Below are positions 32,701 to 40,100 of a stretch of DNA of 48,563 nt, one piece after another. The DNA lies in the NCBI GenBank assembly GCA_035569235.1, contig DATMND010000412.1, positions 1 to 48,563 on the forward strand, written 5' to 3'. Position 1 is the first letter of the stretch. Each line of letters begins with the position of its first letter. Below the pieces are notes generated by a model that did no database searches, was not told the origin of the DNA, and worked only from the letters and a program-made list of their open reading frames with translations. The position numbers and the translations under genes were made by a program. This DNA comes from JAMXLO01 sp035569235. GTDB lineage: Bacteria; Pseudomonadota; Alphaproteobacteria; Acetobacterales; Acetobacteraceae.

Positions 32701-34653
32701 GACGCCAATCCCGCCCGCGTTGTTCAGGTTAAACGCCGCCGCGTCGATGGTGCTGGTCCATGGCGTCTGGTTGCTCGTGACCAGCGGCGCGCCATTCACC
32801 CGATAGACACCGCCGGTCACATTCACATCGCCGGTCACATCGAGCTTAAACGCGGGGACGGACTGGGCGATGCCCACGTTGCCGTTGGAGGCCAGCACGC
32901 GCAGCCGCTCGAGCGCGGAAGGGTCGCCGGGATAAGCGGCGGTCAACACCACAAAATCAACCTGGGAATAGAGCGAGGTGATGCTACGCCAGGATGCAGT
33001 GCTATAAGTCGAGCCCGCAAGGACCAGACCACCTTCGATGCCGATGCCGCGCAACGCCGTGCCGATCAGCGAACTGGAACTCACCGGGTTGATCACGATG
33101 GTCGCATCGCCAGAACCCGCGAAGGAAGTCATCACCAAAGGAACCGCCGCGAGCGATGCCTGATTGATCCCGATGTTCCGCGCGTTGTTTAGCGCAAACC
33201 CAGCGCCGTCAATGTTGCTGGTCCATGGCGTCTGCGCGCCGCCACCTCCGCCTGCGCCCCAACGCATGCCGAGCGGCTGCGTGGAGTCCGCGATCAGCGT
33301 CTGACCATCCACGCCTACACCCAGGCGATTGGTGGTGATCGAACCACGCACAATCAAATCGCCCTTGGTCGTGGTCGGATCGCTCATGCCACCAGAGGGG
33401 CCGGTCGAAGCGATCACGTACTGCATGACGGAGCCGTTCAGCGTGCCGGTGATCGTGATATTGGCTCCCGCTTCCAGGTCGAGATTGGACGACACACCCG
33501 TGAGCGTGCCGTTGGTGAACATGCTCATCCCGGTGAAGCCGATGGTGACATTGACGCGGTTATTGGCTGCATCATCGGTCGCAGTGAGCTGAATGTTGTT
33601 GCCGACCAGGAAATTGATTTGGGGCCGGGTAGCCACCAGCGTCCCGCCCGTCGAAACGCGCAACCGCTGCACGGTCGTATCGGCCACCACCGAGAGCGTC
33701 ACGTTGCCCGTCAGCGGGCCGCCGCCAGAGAGGCCAGTGCCAGCGATAATCTGCGTCGTCTGCGGCACGAAGCCGCCCGCCGCCACCGAGAGCGTGACAT
33801 TGCCGGTGAGCGGGCCGCCGCCGGTCAGGCCCGCGCCCGCGATGACCTGCGTGGTCTGGGGCACGAACGCGCCCGGCAGGACCGAGAGCGTCACGTTGCC
33901 GGTGAGCGGCCCGCCGCCGGTCAGGCCGCTCCCGGCGAGGATCTGCGTGGTCTGCGGCACGTACGCCGACGCGACCGAGATCGTGACATCCCCCGTCAGC
34001 GGGCCGCCGCCAGCAAGGCCAGCGCCCGCGATGATCCGCGTGGTCGATGGCACGAAGCCGCCCGTCGCCACCGAGAGCGTCACATCAGCCGTCAAGGGGC
34101 CGCCCCCGGAGAGGCCGCTCCCGGCAATGACCCGCCTCGTGTTGGCCACCGCGTTGGTGACTTGAGCGACCGTGTAATCGCCGGTCTGCGGCATGACAGC
34201 GCCGACACGGCCAAAGAAGCTCTGCACGGCGCAGTTGAAGCTGGAGGGATACATCGGCACCCAGTTGGAGCCGTTCCAGCCCAGGAACATGCCGCTCAGC
34301 GCACCCGAGCTGGTCAGCTGCTGCGCGTTGATCATGATCGAGGGCGTCTCGGGGACCGAGACGCGGATCACCCCAATCGTGGTCGTGGGCGTGGCCGGGA
34401 CCAGCCAGTACTCGTCGTAGACCGCGCCCTTGTCCAGCTCGTAGGTGGCGGTGTAGTAAGTCCCCAGAGGCTGCGCGCCGACGCAGGGATAGCACTCGAT
34501 GACGACCGAGCCGTCGGGGGCGAGATCGTATTCCTGCTGGCCCGCCGCGACGGCGATGCCCGCGTAGTTGAACGGCGGCCACGTCACGACGATCTTGCCA
34601 GAGGCGGCGGAGCCGTCGAAATAAGTCACCGTGTCTTGGATCTTGGTCAGCAT
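29743..34653 (-). CDS. Long tail fibre with C-terminal S74 self-cleaving chaperone, 1636 aa
   Basis: The N-terminus (about 1-160) is beta-rich. Residues about 165-330 carry five copies of a ~31-residue unit, IAGAGLTGGGPLTGNVTLSV. The central part contains about six to eight RMRITAAGLVGIGT-type repeats of a beta-helix shaft with YRVNG turns. The C-terminal ~100 residues are a Peptidase_S74 intramolecular chaperone: SDVRTKRNVRPF with Ser1535 and Lys1540, GVGLVAQEAAEVIP, and a coiled-coil end. Such domains trimerise the fibre and release themselves. It should bind the host surface. The start ATG overlaps the preceding stop (TGATG). Confidence 0.92.
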   Translation of the reverse strand: MLTKIQDTVTYFDGSAASGKIVVTWPPFNYAGIAVAAGQQEYDLAPDGSVVIECYPCVGAQPLGTYYTATYELDKGAVYDEYWLVPATPTTTIGVIRVSVPETPSIMINAQQLTSSGALSGMFLGWNGSNWVPMYPSSFNCAVQSFFGRVGAVMPQTGDYTVAQVTNAVANTRRVIAGSGLSGGGPLTADVTLSVATGGFVPSTTRIIAGAGLAGGGPLTGDVTISVASAYVPQTTQILAGSGLTGGGPLTGNVTLSVLPGAFVPQTTQVIAGAGLTGGGPLTGNVTLSVAAGGFVPQTTQIIAGTGLSGGGPLTGNVTLSVVADTTVQRLRVSTGGTLVATRPQINFLVGNNIQLTATDDAANNRVNVTIGFTGMSMFTNGTLTGVSSNLDLEAGANITITGTLNGSVMQYVIASTGPSGGMSDPTTTKGDLIVRGSITTNRLGVGVDGQTLIADSTQPLGMRWGAGGGGGAQTPWTSNIDGAGFALNNARNIGINQASLAAVPLVMTSFAGSGDATIVINPVSSSSLIGTALRGIGIEGGLVLAGSTYSTASWRSITSLYSQVDFVVLTAAYPGDPSALERLRVLASNGNVGIAQSVPAFKLDVTGDVNVTGGVYRVNGAPLVTSNQTPWTSTIDAAAFNLNNAGGIGVGTAATGSRALTVQSAAVVSFDVYSQNTNPGSTPGMALLNDSNDQVQFGLGGSTAGGGPLRRVAFWITTRDIAFGTGSSFTERMRITAAGLVGIGRTPTTYLLEVAGDVNLVGGVYRVNGVPLATGGGAQTPWTSDINAAGFKLNSAGAIGIGVVANAAYPLWVRGASGASGLSPQSYTTVFFENGSTTYLELAGNASPGPPNCGIVWSSGSSQTSYIIDYNGAVNWVAVGASRPIAIYTNSLERMRITPAGLVGIGTTVPSERLTVTGVRTTAFNAGDVTTWGDVLVENPTQVANPATGIGFSITSTYQGNSTVAAGIAAVRMSTAPDTQLDLVFITRAPSVVSAERMRITAAGLVGIGTSTPARLIDCQAASTNTIVTNASTTTIRLINSDLTVNNTADLTFATNDAGGTVTTAAKVTAVFSSHTTSAVSASLAFVTMNAAVAGERMRIDPTGNVGIGTASPDGHLTVIGGSPTHLQAAAQFTLQLQAGSTGIPFSSVIQFYKQDGTQLWQIGSGAITGTNQEFAIYDVLAATSRMYINAAGNTGFGTNTPGTILHIKQQVNSLSGLRIERAGGTNSWDEYVGGDNALYIQTGGLYSQFASNGSVYLCVTGGSCGIGTTSPARLLDVETTAAGGWAARFGNSSVNMDLGGFVDGTSVAINSSAWPLALQTGGTTRVTITTGGLVGIGTVSPAQLLSVIPSTTISTVASANQITIGEAGNNGAYRLCLGYALLNGAWASVIQSTVGGASGLLLVNPSGGGVVIGSTAASGYTLDVTGTIHCTAGFATTAKGNTFGQATGNNTAIQPTDANIQFYNQGSGNWAGIGSDSAGGVWIRTGGSGTPDARLLITSVGNIGIAQTVPNFLLQIGQDSAAKPGTNTWTVISDVRTKRNVRPFTEGLDTLLKLRPTAFTYNGEASMPDGMEGVGLVAQEAAEVIPSCVRHSRGVIAGEETEVLALNTGDLTWMILNALRQINERLLRLENNAI
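33690..34150. repeat. Five ~93-base repeats coding the fibre GGGPLTG units
   Basis: Five in-frame repeats of about 93 bases encode IAG-(S/A/T)-GL-(S/A/T)-GGGPLT-(A/G)-(D/N)-VT-(L/I)-SV with differing linkers such as GGFVPQTTQ. The third-base differences show old, partly diverged duplication. They can recombine and change fibre length. Confidence 0.85.
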
Positions 34654-35999
34654 CAGCCCACTACGAAAACCACATTGACGTGCCGCGTACTGCCGTCCGA
34701 CAAAGTCACCCAGAGAGTGACCCAGTTATTGGCGGCGTTGTAAGAGAAGAACAGCGAGTTCGGAACCCCGGAAAGGTCCACAGTGTACGGAGGACAATGC
34801 AGCATGGCGCTCTGCTGCGTGCTGGCGGGACCATAGATCGCGCCCGTCACCGTGATGTTGCCCGGAAAACTTGACGAGGTGGCTGTCGTCTGAATCGTGC
34901 CGTCGGGAAACTGGACGCCGCCCGCAAGCACATGCAGCCCGCCGGTGAGCGCCGCATTCCCCGATTGATCCACCGCGAAAAGCACGGTGCCATCCGCGCG
35001 CGCCAGCTGGAACTGGTTGCTCGCGTTGGTGCCGATCCAGTTAACGAACGAGCCGTACTCCAGGCCGATGTTGTAGGGATCGCCGCTCTTGAAGTAGCTA
35101 CGGCCCGCCGTGTTGTTGAAGCCGCCAGCCGCATTGATCACGCCGCCCGCGCTGATGGCACCATCCGCCGCGATGGAAGAGGCATGGATCGACGGCACAC
35201 TCAGGCCATAAGACGTACTCGGCCCCCAGCCCGCCAAGCCGACGCACCTCGACGCCAGATCGATTTGGATCGGGTAAGGCGCGGAGTAGGAGCCATACGG
35301 GTCTCCGCTGGCGGTGAACATCAGGTAGAAGGTCGCGCCGTCATTGCGGAAGATGACGCCGTAATTGCCATAGACCAGACGCAGCTGCCCGGAGCCTATC
35401 CCGAGGATGGTCACCGGATCGGGGATCGCAGTCGGGTTCCCGACGCCCAGGCCGCCGGTGAGATGCACGTTGCCCGGCACGTCCGTAGAGATGATCCCGT
35501 TGATGCTGCCAGCCACCGTGAGAGCGCCCAGCACGCGCGCCGCGCCGGTCGCCAGCAGGTTGGTGAACTGCGGGCTCGCCAGAGCCGCCGCCACGTTCGC
35601 ACCCGCGCCGCCGCCGTCGCTATAGAGCAGCGCGTCGTAACCGGCCTGCAGCACGAACTGCGTGCCCGAGCCCTGCGCGAACGCGATCCCGAAGCCGCCC
35701 GAGGTCTGGTTGCTCATGCAGTAGAAGTGCTTGCGGTTGCTCTGCCAGTCGATCTGCACCACGCCCTGCGCGGTCTGCGCGCCGGTCCAGATGATCACCG
35801 GATTGGCGGCCACCGGCGCGTCGGCCCCGTTGTTGATGGTCAGCTGATAGGGCGAGGTGGAAAGCGCCAGATGGACATTGCCGTTGATCGCCGTATCCAA
35901 GGTGTCCATGTTGCGGTTGATGGTGAGCCCCCAGGTGTTGGCCTGCTCGCCGGTCGCCGGTAGTTCGATCCCCAGGTTCGGTGTGTAAGTCGAAGGCAT
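34653..35999 (-). CDS. Tail fibre/spike-like protein, 448 aa
   Basis: The N-terminal MPSTYTPNLGIELPATGEQA and NTWGLTINRNMDTLDTAING recur as the particle-attachment part of podovirus fibres. The middle is beta-rich and Gly-rich (VLGALTVAGSINGI; VHLTGGLGVGNPTAIP). The C-terminal VPNSLFFSYNAANNWVTLWV and TRHVNVVFVVG may form the trimer tip. No enzymatic pocket is visible. It precedes the long fibre gene, so the pair could form a fibre with alternative tips or a base plus a distal fibre; that is inference. Confidence 0.78.
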   Translation of the reverse strand: MPSTYTPNLGIELPATGEQANTWGLTINRNMDTLDTAINGNVHLALSTSPYQLTINNGADAPVAANPVIIWTGAQTAQGVVQIDWQSNRKHFYCMSNQTSGGFGIAFAQGSGTQFVLQAGYDALLYSDGGGAGANVAAALASPQFTNLLATGAARVLGALTVAGSINGIISTDVPGNVHLTGGLGVGNPTAIPDPVTILGIGSGQLRLVYGNYGVIFRNDGATFYLMFTASGDPYGSYSAPYPIQIDLASRCVGLAGWGPSTSYGLSVPSIHASSIAADGAISAGGVINAAGGFNNTAGRSYFKSGDPYNIGLEYGSFVNWIGTNASNQFQLARADGTVLFAVDQSGNAALTGGLHVLAGGVQFPDGTIQTTATSSSFPGNITVTGAIYGPASTQQSAMLHCPPYTVDLSGVPNSLFFSYNAANNWVTLWVTLSDGSTRHVNVVFVVG

Positions 36000-36205
36000 C
36001 AGAGTCCCCTGTCTCTCCAGATCAGCCGCTGCGCCGGTGCCACCGGCCCCCAGCGCGCCTTCCCGGCGCGGCGCGCGGCCCAGCGCGCGAGCGTCGGTTT
36101 CGACTCGCCCCAGAGACCCTCCACCTTCACCCAGCCGAGCTGCACGCTGAGCGCCGGGGTGGCCACCGGGACCATTACGCTGCGGGATGGAGTGTCGGGC
36201 GTCAT
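35999..36205 (-). CDS. Small hypothetical protein, 68 aa
   Basis: MTPDTPSRSVMVPVATPALS then VQLGWVKVEGLWGESKPTLA, followed by a basic Arg/Ala/Trp-rich tail (RWAARRAGKARWGPV). Beta-like N-terminus, no family recognised. It overlaps the upstream gene by 4 bases and abuts the following fibre gene, which supports it as real. Confidence 0.6.
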   Translation of the reverse strand: MTPDTPSRSVMVPVATPALSVQLGWVKVEGLWGESKPTLARWAARRAGKARWGPVAPAQRLIWRDRGL

Positions 36206-36624
36206 GCGATCCGAATCAAAGCCGTCGTCGGACCCGGCGGCGGAAACTGCACGTGAAAGGAGCCCTGGTTCGAACGCTGGTCGCTACCGAAATCCAAAAT
36301 GGCCACCGCCCGATTCGCCGAGGAATAGTTGTAGACCAGGGCGGCGCGCGCCACAATCGTGCTATCGCTCCAGACCGGGTCGTCGAAGGTCACAAAGCAG
36401 ATCCCTCCCATGGTCAGAATCTGCGGATGCAGGAGCCACTGGCCGCCCGCCGTGTAGCCGGGAGCAACCACCTCGCCAAGGGCGCTGTAGCTGGTGGTGT
36501 CGTCAGGATCGAGCGGAGCCTGTGCCGTGTAGAGCGCGAGCGCGAACTGGTCCCGGTCGAAGGCGTGATAGCCGAGCAGGAGGTCGCGCTTGAATCCGGT
36601 GCAGATCTTGGGGCCGCTGATCAT
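36202..36624 (-). CDS. Conserved-looking structural-module protein, 140 aa
   Basis: It has MISGPKICTGFKRDLLLGYH, APGYTAGGQWLLHPQ, then FVTFDDPVWSDSTIVARAAL and VYNYSSANRAVAILDFG, ending in FPPPGPTTALIRIA. The GYTAGG, (A)RAALVYNxSxxNRAV, LDFG, FP and ALIRIA elements form a set I recognise in phage head-tail modules, without a defined role. Start and stop overlap both neighbours. Confidence 0.72.
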   Translation of the reverse strand: MISGPKICTGFKRDLLLGYHAFDRDQFALALYTAQAPLDPDDTTSYSALGEVVAPGYTAGGQWLLHPQILTMGGICFVTFDDPVWSDSTIVARAALVYNYSSANRAVAILDFGSDQRSNQGSFHVQFPPPGPTTALIRIA

Positions 36625-36914
36625 GCCATCGACTCCCGCCAGTTATGAAGAAACATCGGCGTCTCCTTGCCGACATAAGCGCCGACCGTATTGAAGTTGA
36701 GAAACTCCTCCGCCTCCGCCTCGTCCATCTTGCTATCGCGCATGAGGATTTGAACGCACTTGCCGTAGTCGTAGCAAACGACCGTCTCGCGGCCACAGCC
36801 CTCGACCACGCCGAGGATCGCATCGTCGAACCCGTCGGCGGTCAGCAGCTCGGGGTACTCCTCCGCCAGCGTCTCGCGGATCAGCACAGAGAGCGGATCT
36901 TTCTTCTGGATCAT
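36621..36914 (-). CDS. Small conserved-looking phage protein, 97 aa
   Basis: MIQKKDPLSVLIRETLAEEY, then DDAILGVVEGCGRETVVCYD, then EAEEFLNFNTVGAYVGKETP. The DAILGVxEGCGRExVVCYDY and EAxEFLxFNTxGAYVG elements occur in many phages in structural or early modules. Function unknown. ATG at 36914 overlaps the upstream adaptor stop (ATGA); a longer frame to 37262 is the adaptor's shadow. Confidence 0.72.
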   Translation of the reverse strand: MIQKKDPLSVLIRETLAEEYPELLTADGFDDAILGVVEGCGRETVVCYDYGKCVQILMRDSKMDEAEAEEFLNFNTVGAYVGKETPMFLHNWRESMA

Positions 36915-37543
36915 ATCGGCTGCCTCGTATCGGGCTCCTGATAGGTGTCCTTCTTCGTGCGCCCCTTGGCGTAGCCCTGATCCATCTGCAAGTCTTCTTT
37001 GAAGGCCGCGTCGAAGCGCTGGTAGAGAGCGTCCTCGGCCTTCATGTATTTCGCCGCCTCGACCAGCGAGCCGCTCAACAGCGCGTGCGCAAAGTGCTCG
37101 CCGAGCCAGCTGGTCTGGGTCACCGTAATCGAGGCGGGCTGATAGAAGTAGCCCATGTTGGTGGGATAGTCCATGTCCGGCGTGGGACCGATCCTGATCG
37201 AGGTCTCGTTCAGGTAGGCATAGAAACGCGGCTGCCCCTGGATCGAGGTCGAGGGATAGCACTCGTCGAGGAACTCCGGGTCCTTGTTGAGCAGATAGAC
37301 GAGCGAGCCGTCGGGGACCACCACCTCGAGCGAATCCGGGGCCAGGAAGTCGGAGGGCAGCGCCACCAGCGGCTCCCCTTCGGCGAGCACGCCGGTGACG
37401 TCTTTACGGAAGTTGGGCAGACGAACATTCAGCCGCAGGCGCGCTTCGCCCAGGTGAATGAAGGTGTCGATATTGGAAACGAAGCTGGCCTCGAAATCCA
37501 GAGAGTAAGTCTGTATCGCGGCACGCAGCTCGGAGTAGTTCAT
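36911..37543 (-). CDS. Head-tail adaptor (SU10-type) protein, 210 aa
   Basis: It has MNYSELRAAIQTYSLDFEAS, FVSNIDTFIHLGEARLRLNV and PNFRKDVTGVLAEGEPLVAL, then PSDFLAPDSLEVVVPDGSLV, and further on RFYAYLNETSIRIGPTPDMD and a helical end ALLSGSLVEAAKYMKAED. This is the pattern of phage adaptor proteins that sit under the portal and connect it to the tail. Length is normal. ATG at 37543 follows ten bases after the upstream gene. Confidence 0.82.
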   Translation of the reverse strand: MNYSELRAAIQTYSLDFEASFVSNIDTFIHLGEARLRLNVRLPNFRKDVTGVLAEGEPLVALPSDFLAPDSLEVVVPDGSLVYLLNKDPEFLDECYPSTSIQGQPRFYAYLNETSIRIGPTPDMDYPTNMGYFYQPASITVTQTSWLGEHFAHALLSGSLVEAAKYMKAEDALYQRFDAAFKEDLQMDQGYAKGRTKKDTYQEPDTRQPI

Positions 37544-37553
37544 CCGCCCTCAC

Positions 37554-38816
37554 TTAGTAAATCCCGCTGAAGTTGGTGCCACGCTGGGCGATGCCCGCGC
37601 CGCGCACCCCGCCGCCCGAAGCAAACTTCTTGGGCGGAGGGTTCGTGTTGGGAAACTTCTTGCGCTGTTTGGCCGCGCCGCCCGCCGCCATCTTGTCGCA
37701 CTCGCCGCCCTTGTTCATGCCGTCTTTGTCGGCGTCCTTGATGCACTCGCCGCCCTTGGCGAACTTCCCGCCTTTGGCGAACTTGCCGCCTTTGGCGAAC
37801 TTGCCGCCCTTGGCGAACTTCCCGCCCTTGGCGAACTTCCCGCCCTTGGCCATGCCCGGAGGCCCGGGCGCAACCGGCGGCGGCGGCATGCTTGCGCTCA
37901 GGCCGGGACCGAGGCTGGGAGCGCCCACTGCTGCCGGTAGTTCGTCCGAGTCGTCCGGCGGCGGTTGCGGAGCCGACTTCACCTTGGCCGCCTTGGCCGC
38001 TTTCGGCTTGCGCCGCAAGACCCCGCCCTTCGCCATCTTGGCCTTGCCGGGATGCGTGGCCAGATTGCCGGGCGCGGCCTTGGTGGAATCGAACGTGTTC
38101 ACCTCGCCGCCTTCGGCGAAGCCCATCAGGCTGGGCGCGGGAGCCCCGCTGCCACGACCGGCCAGCGCGGCGAACAGCGCCTGCTGCTGCGGCGACACCG
38201 GCGGCGCGCCCGGCATTCCGCTGGCACCCGCCATGCCCGCCCCACCACCGGGAGGCACTCCCATCGGACCCGCGCCGGGAGGCGCTCCCCAGCCCATGCC
38301 AGGACGCGGCTGCATACCGCCGGGAGGCCCACCGCCGGGCATGCCACCGCCGCCGGGAGGCGGCCCGAAAGACGGCCCGCCAGGAGGCGGACCACCGGGA
38401 GGCGGCGGACCACCAGGAGGCGGGCCACCAGGAGGCATCCCGCCGGGCATCCCACCAGGAGGCGCAGCGCCCAGCGGAGAGATCGCGCCCCCACCCGGAG
38501 AGGGATTCGGCATGGCACCGCGCATTGCCAGCTGCTGCGCAAACGGGTTGGCCTGCGGTGGCGGCGCTCCACCCGGCGCTCCACCCGGCGCTCCACCCGG
38601 CGCGCTCATTCCCGTGAACGGGCTGATCCCCAGCCCCATCATGGCGAGGTTCTGCGGCGCTGTACCCCGCCCGGCACCGGCGGCCTGCTGCGCCGCCTGC
38701 TCCATCTGCTGCTGGTTCATCCCGACCGGATTGAAGGTCGCCGGATTGAACGCCGTCCCGCCCGCGCCGCCGCCCATCTGAAACTTACGAGGCCGCATGC
38801 CGCCTTTGATTCGCAT
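37554..38816 (-). CDS. Low-complexity Gly/Pro/Lys-rich virion protein, 420 aa
   Basis: The N-terminal two thirds are Gly-Pro-Ala-rich with GGAPGGAPGGAP and PPGGPPPGG runs. FAEGGEVNTFDSTKAAPG follows, then a Lys/Ala/Pro segment and six tandem FAKGGK units. A Cys-containing KGGECIKDADKDGMNKGGEC and a C-terminal RGAGIAQRGTNFSGIY complete it. The basic Gly-Lys repeats may bind DNA. The C-terminal motif resembles that of the 505-aa protein at 9043. It lies 1 base from the zinc-ribbon gene upstream. Function unknown. Confidence 0.75.
   Translation of the reverse strand: MRIKGGMRPRKFQMGGGAGGTAFNPATFNPVGMNQQQMEQAAQQAAGAGRGTAPQNLAMMGLGISPFTGMSAPGGAPGGAPGGAPPPQANPFAQQLAMRGAMPNPSPGGGAISPLGAAPPGGMPGGMPPGGPPPGGPPPPGGPPPGGPSFGPPPGGGGMPGGGPPGGMQPRPGMGWGAPPGAGPMGVPPGGGAGMAGASGMPGAPPVSPQQQALFAALAGRGSGAPAPSLMGFAEGGEVNTFDSTKAAPGNLATHPGKAKMAKGGVLRRKPKAAKAAKVKSAPQPPPDDSDELPAAVGAPSLGPGLSASMPPPPVAPGPPGMAKGGKFAKGGKFAKGGKFAKGGKFAKGGKFAKGGECIKDADKDGMNKGGECDKMAAGGAAKQRKKFPNTNPPPKKFASGGGVRGAGIAQRGTNFSGIY
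37755..37850. repeat. Tandem 15-base repeat, about six copies (FAKGG coding)
   Basis: Units of the type GCCAAAGGCGGCAAGTTC (read on the minus strand) repeat six times in frame with nearly identical sequence, differing in third positions (for example cccgcc or gccgcc). This is an intragenic tandem repeat that can vary in number by slippage. Confidence 0.85.
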
Positions 38817-39215
38817 CTAGAAGCTCCTTTGCCGGAGGCGCTGAGCCTCCATTTCTTGCGCCCAGATGGCGCGCTGCCGTTCGTGCTCGGCGTCGATCTC
38901 GAGCTGCCACTTGGCCCGCTGTTCAGGGCTGGGCGGCTGGCCGTTGATCCAGTTGCCGGGCGGGATCATCTGCTCGCTTTGCGTTTGCCCCGTATCGGGG
39001 CGCGCTTGGCGCAGCGCCTGCGGATCGTTCGAAACGAACTTCGGGAGAAAGTTCTGCGGGTGGTCGGGATCCCAGCACGCCGGGCAGGTCTTGAGATTGT
39101 TGGCCCGCCCCATCTGGGTCTCCATGCGCAGGTCGAGGAGCTTCGCTCTGATGCCGCAACGGTCACACATCCCCCAGGCGTACTTGCCGGTCGCGAATTT
39201 AGGCGAAACGGCCAT
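38817..39215 (-). CDS. Zinc-ribbon-like phage protein, 132 aa
   Basis: KYAWGMCDRCGIRAKLLDLR, then METQMGRANNLKTCPACWDP and DHPQNFLPKF. The two CxxC pairs (CDRC and CPAC) about 30 residues apart can form one zinc ribbon. The C-terminal half is helical and Gln/Glu/Arg-rich. Proteins with this FATGKYAxGxCDRC start are frequent in phage structural operons, role unknown. It starts five bases after the upstream Ig-like gene's stop. Confidence 0.75.
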   Translation of the reverse strand: MAVSPKFATGKYAWGMCDRCGIRAKLLDLRMETQMGRANNLKTCPACWDPDHPQNFLPKFVSNDPQALRQARPDTGQTQSEQMIPPGNWINGQPPSPEQRAKWQLEIDAEHERQRAIWAQEMEAQRLRQRSF

Positions 39216-39219
39216 CGTT

Positions 39220-40086
39220 TTATCTCGGGATCAGAGCCACGCTGAGCGATTCCGCCGCCGCCGCCGAAACAAAGATCCCCGTTGGCCCCCAGAGGGATAA
39301 CGCAAACGGCGTCTGCGGAGGCAGCGTGTAGGATGAGTTAAACGAGGGGCTCTCGGAAATCAAAACCGGCCCCGTCCCCAGGTTCAACATCTGAAACGTA
39401 TAGTTCCCCAGGGGGCCGACCAGCCACTGAGGCGTGGCCGCCACCAGACTCAGCGTGTTGAGGGGTTTGAGCGTGACCGGCGTCAGCTGACTGACCACCT
39501 GCGGATTGCCGGTCAATGGCACGGTGCTCGGGTTGAACCGGGTGTCGCCGTCATACTCGGCAACGATGGTATGGCTGCCGGGAGTGAGCGCCGCCAGCGT
39601 GAGCGTGGCCACGCCTGCCGTCAGAGTCGCATTCCCGGCGGGGTTGCCTTGATTGAGGAACGTCACGACGCCCGAGGGCACGCCTACTCCCGGGGCCACC
39701 ACCGCCACCGTCGCCGTGAAGGTGACGGGCTGAGAGATCGTCGACGGATTCAAGGAGCTGGTCAAGGTCGTGGTGGTATTCGCCTTCGCGACGACCTGTG
39801 GATTTCCGGTCAAGGAACCGATGCTCGGATTGAAGGTGCCGTCCCCGGCATAACTGGCAGTGATGGTGTGGCTGCCGGGAGTGAGCGCGCTGGTGATGAG
39901 AGTAGTCACGCCCGAGACGTTGAGTGTCCCGGTGCCGATGCTCACGCCGCCATCGAGGAAAGTCACCACGCCCGTCGGCGTGCCGGTATCTGGCGGAACC
40001 ACAGCCACCGTTGCCGTGAAGGTCACCGCCTGCCCAAAGACCGCTGGATTCAGCGAGGAAGTCAGAGTCGTGGTTGAGTTAGCCAT
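39220..40086 (-). CDS. Virion protein with two Ig-like domains, 288 aa
   Basis: Two tandem beta-sandwich domains of about 90-95 residues each begin TTTLTSSLNPAVFGQAVTFT and TTTTLTSSLNPSTISQPVTF. Each contains GVVTFL and LTPGSHTI-ASY/EY-GD-FNPS-LTGNPQVV. This is the bacterial Ig-like repeat family used on phage capsids and tails for weak surface adhesion. A third C-terminal beta domain (about 195-288) has no clear repeat. It could be a decoration or fibre-side domain. It lies in the adaptor/tail part of the operon. Confidence 0.85.
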   Translation of the reverse strand: MANSTTTLTSSLNPAVFGQAVTFTATVAVVPPDTGTPTGVVTFLDGGVSIGTGTLNVSGVTTLITSALTPGSHTITASYAGDGTFNPSIGSLTGNPQVVAKANTTTTLTSSLNPSTISQPVTFTATVAVVAPGVGVPSGVVTFLNQGNPAGNATLTAGVATLTLAALTPGSHTIVAEYDGDTRFNPSTVPLTGNPQVVSQLTPVTLKPLNTLSLVAATPQWLVGPLGNYTFQMLNLGTGPVLISESPSFNSSYTLPPQTPFALSLWGPTGIFVSAAAAESLSVALIPR

Positions 40087-40100
40087 ATCTCAATTCCCCA

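Noticed and set aside
31711..33192. Plus-strand 493-aa frame opposite the long tail fibre
   Set aside because: It has Arg/His-rich low-complexity composition, no motif and no start signal. The minus-strand fibre with an S74 domain explains the region.
33690..34150. Possible CRISPR array or diversity-generating template in the fibre repeats
   Set aside because: The repeats are coding, diverged and without spacers. No reverse transcriptase gene or matching template repeat is visible, so a diversity-generating element is not supported.
37755..37850. Possible CRISPR-like tandem repeat
   Set aside because: The units are 15 bases, contiguous with no spacers, in frame and coding for FAKGG; it is an intragenic coding repeat.
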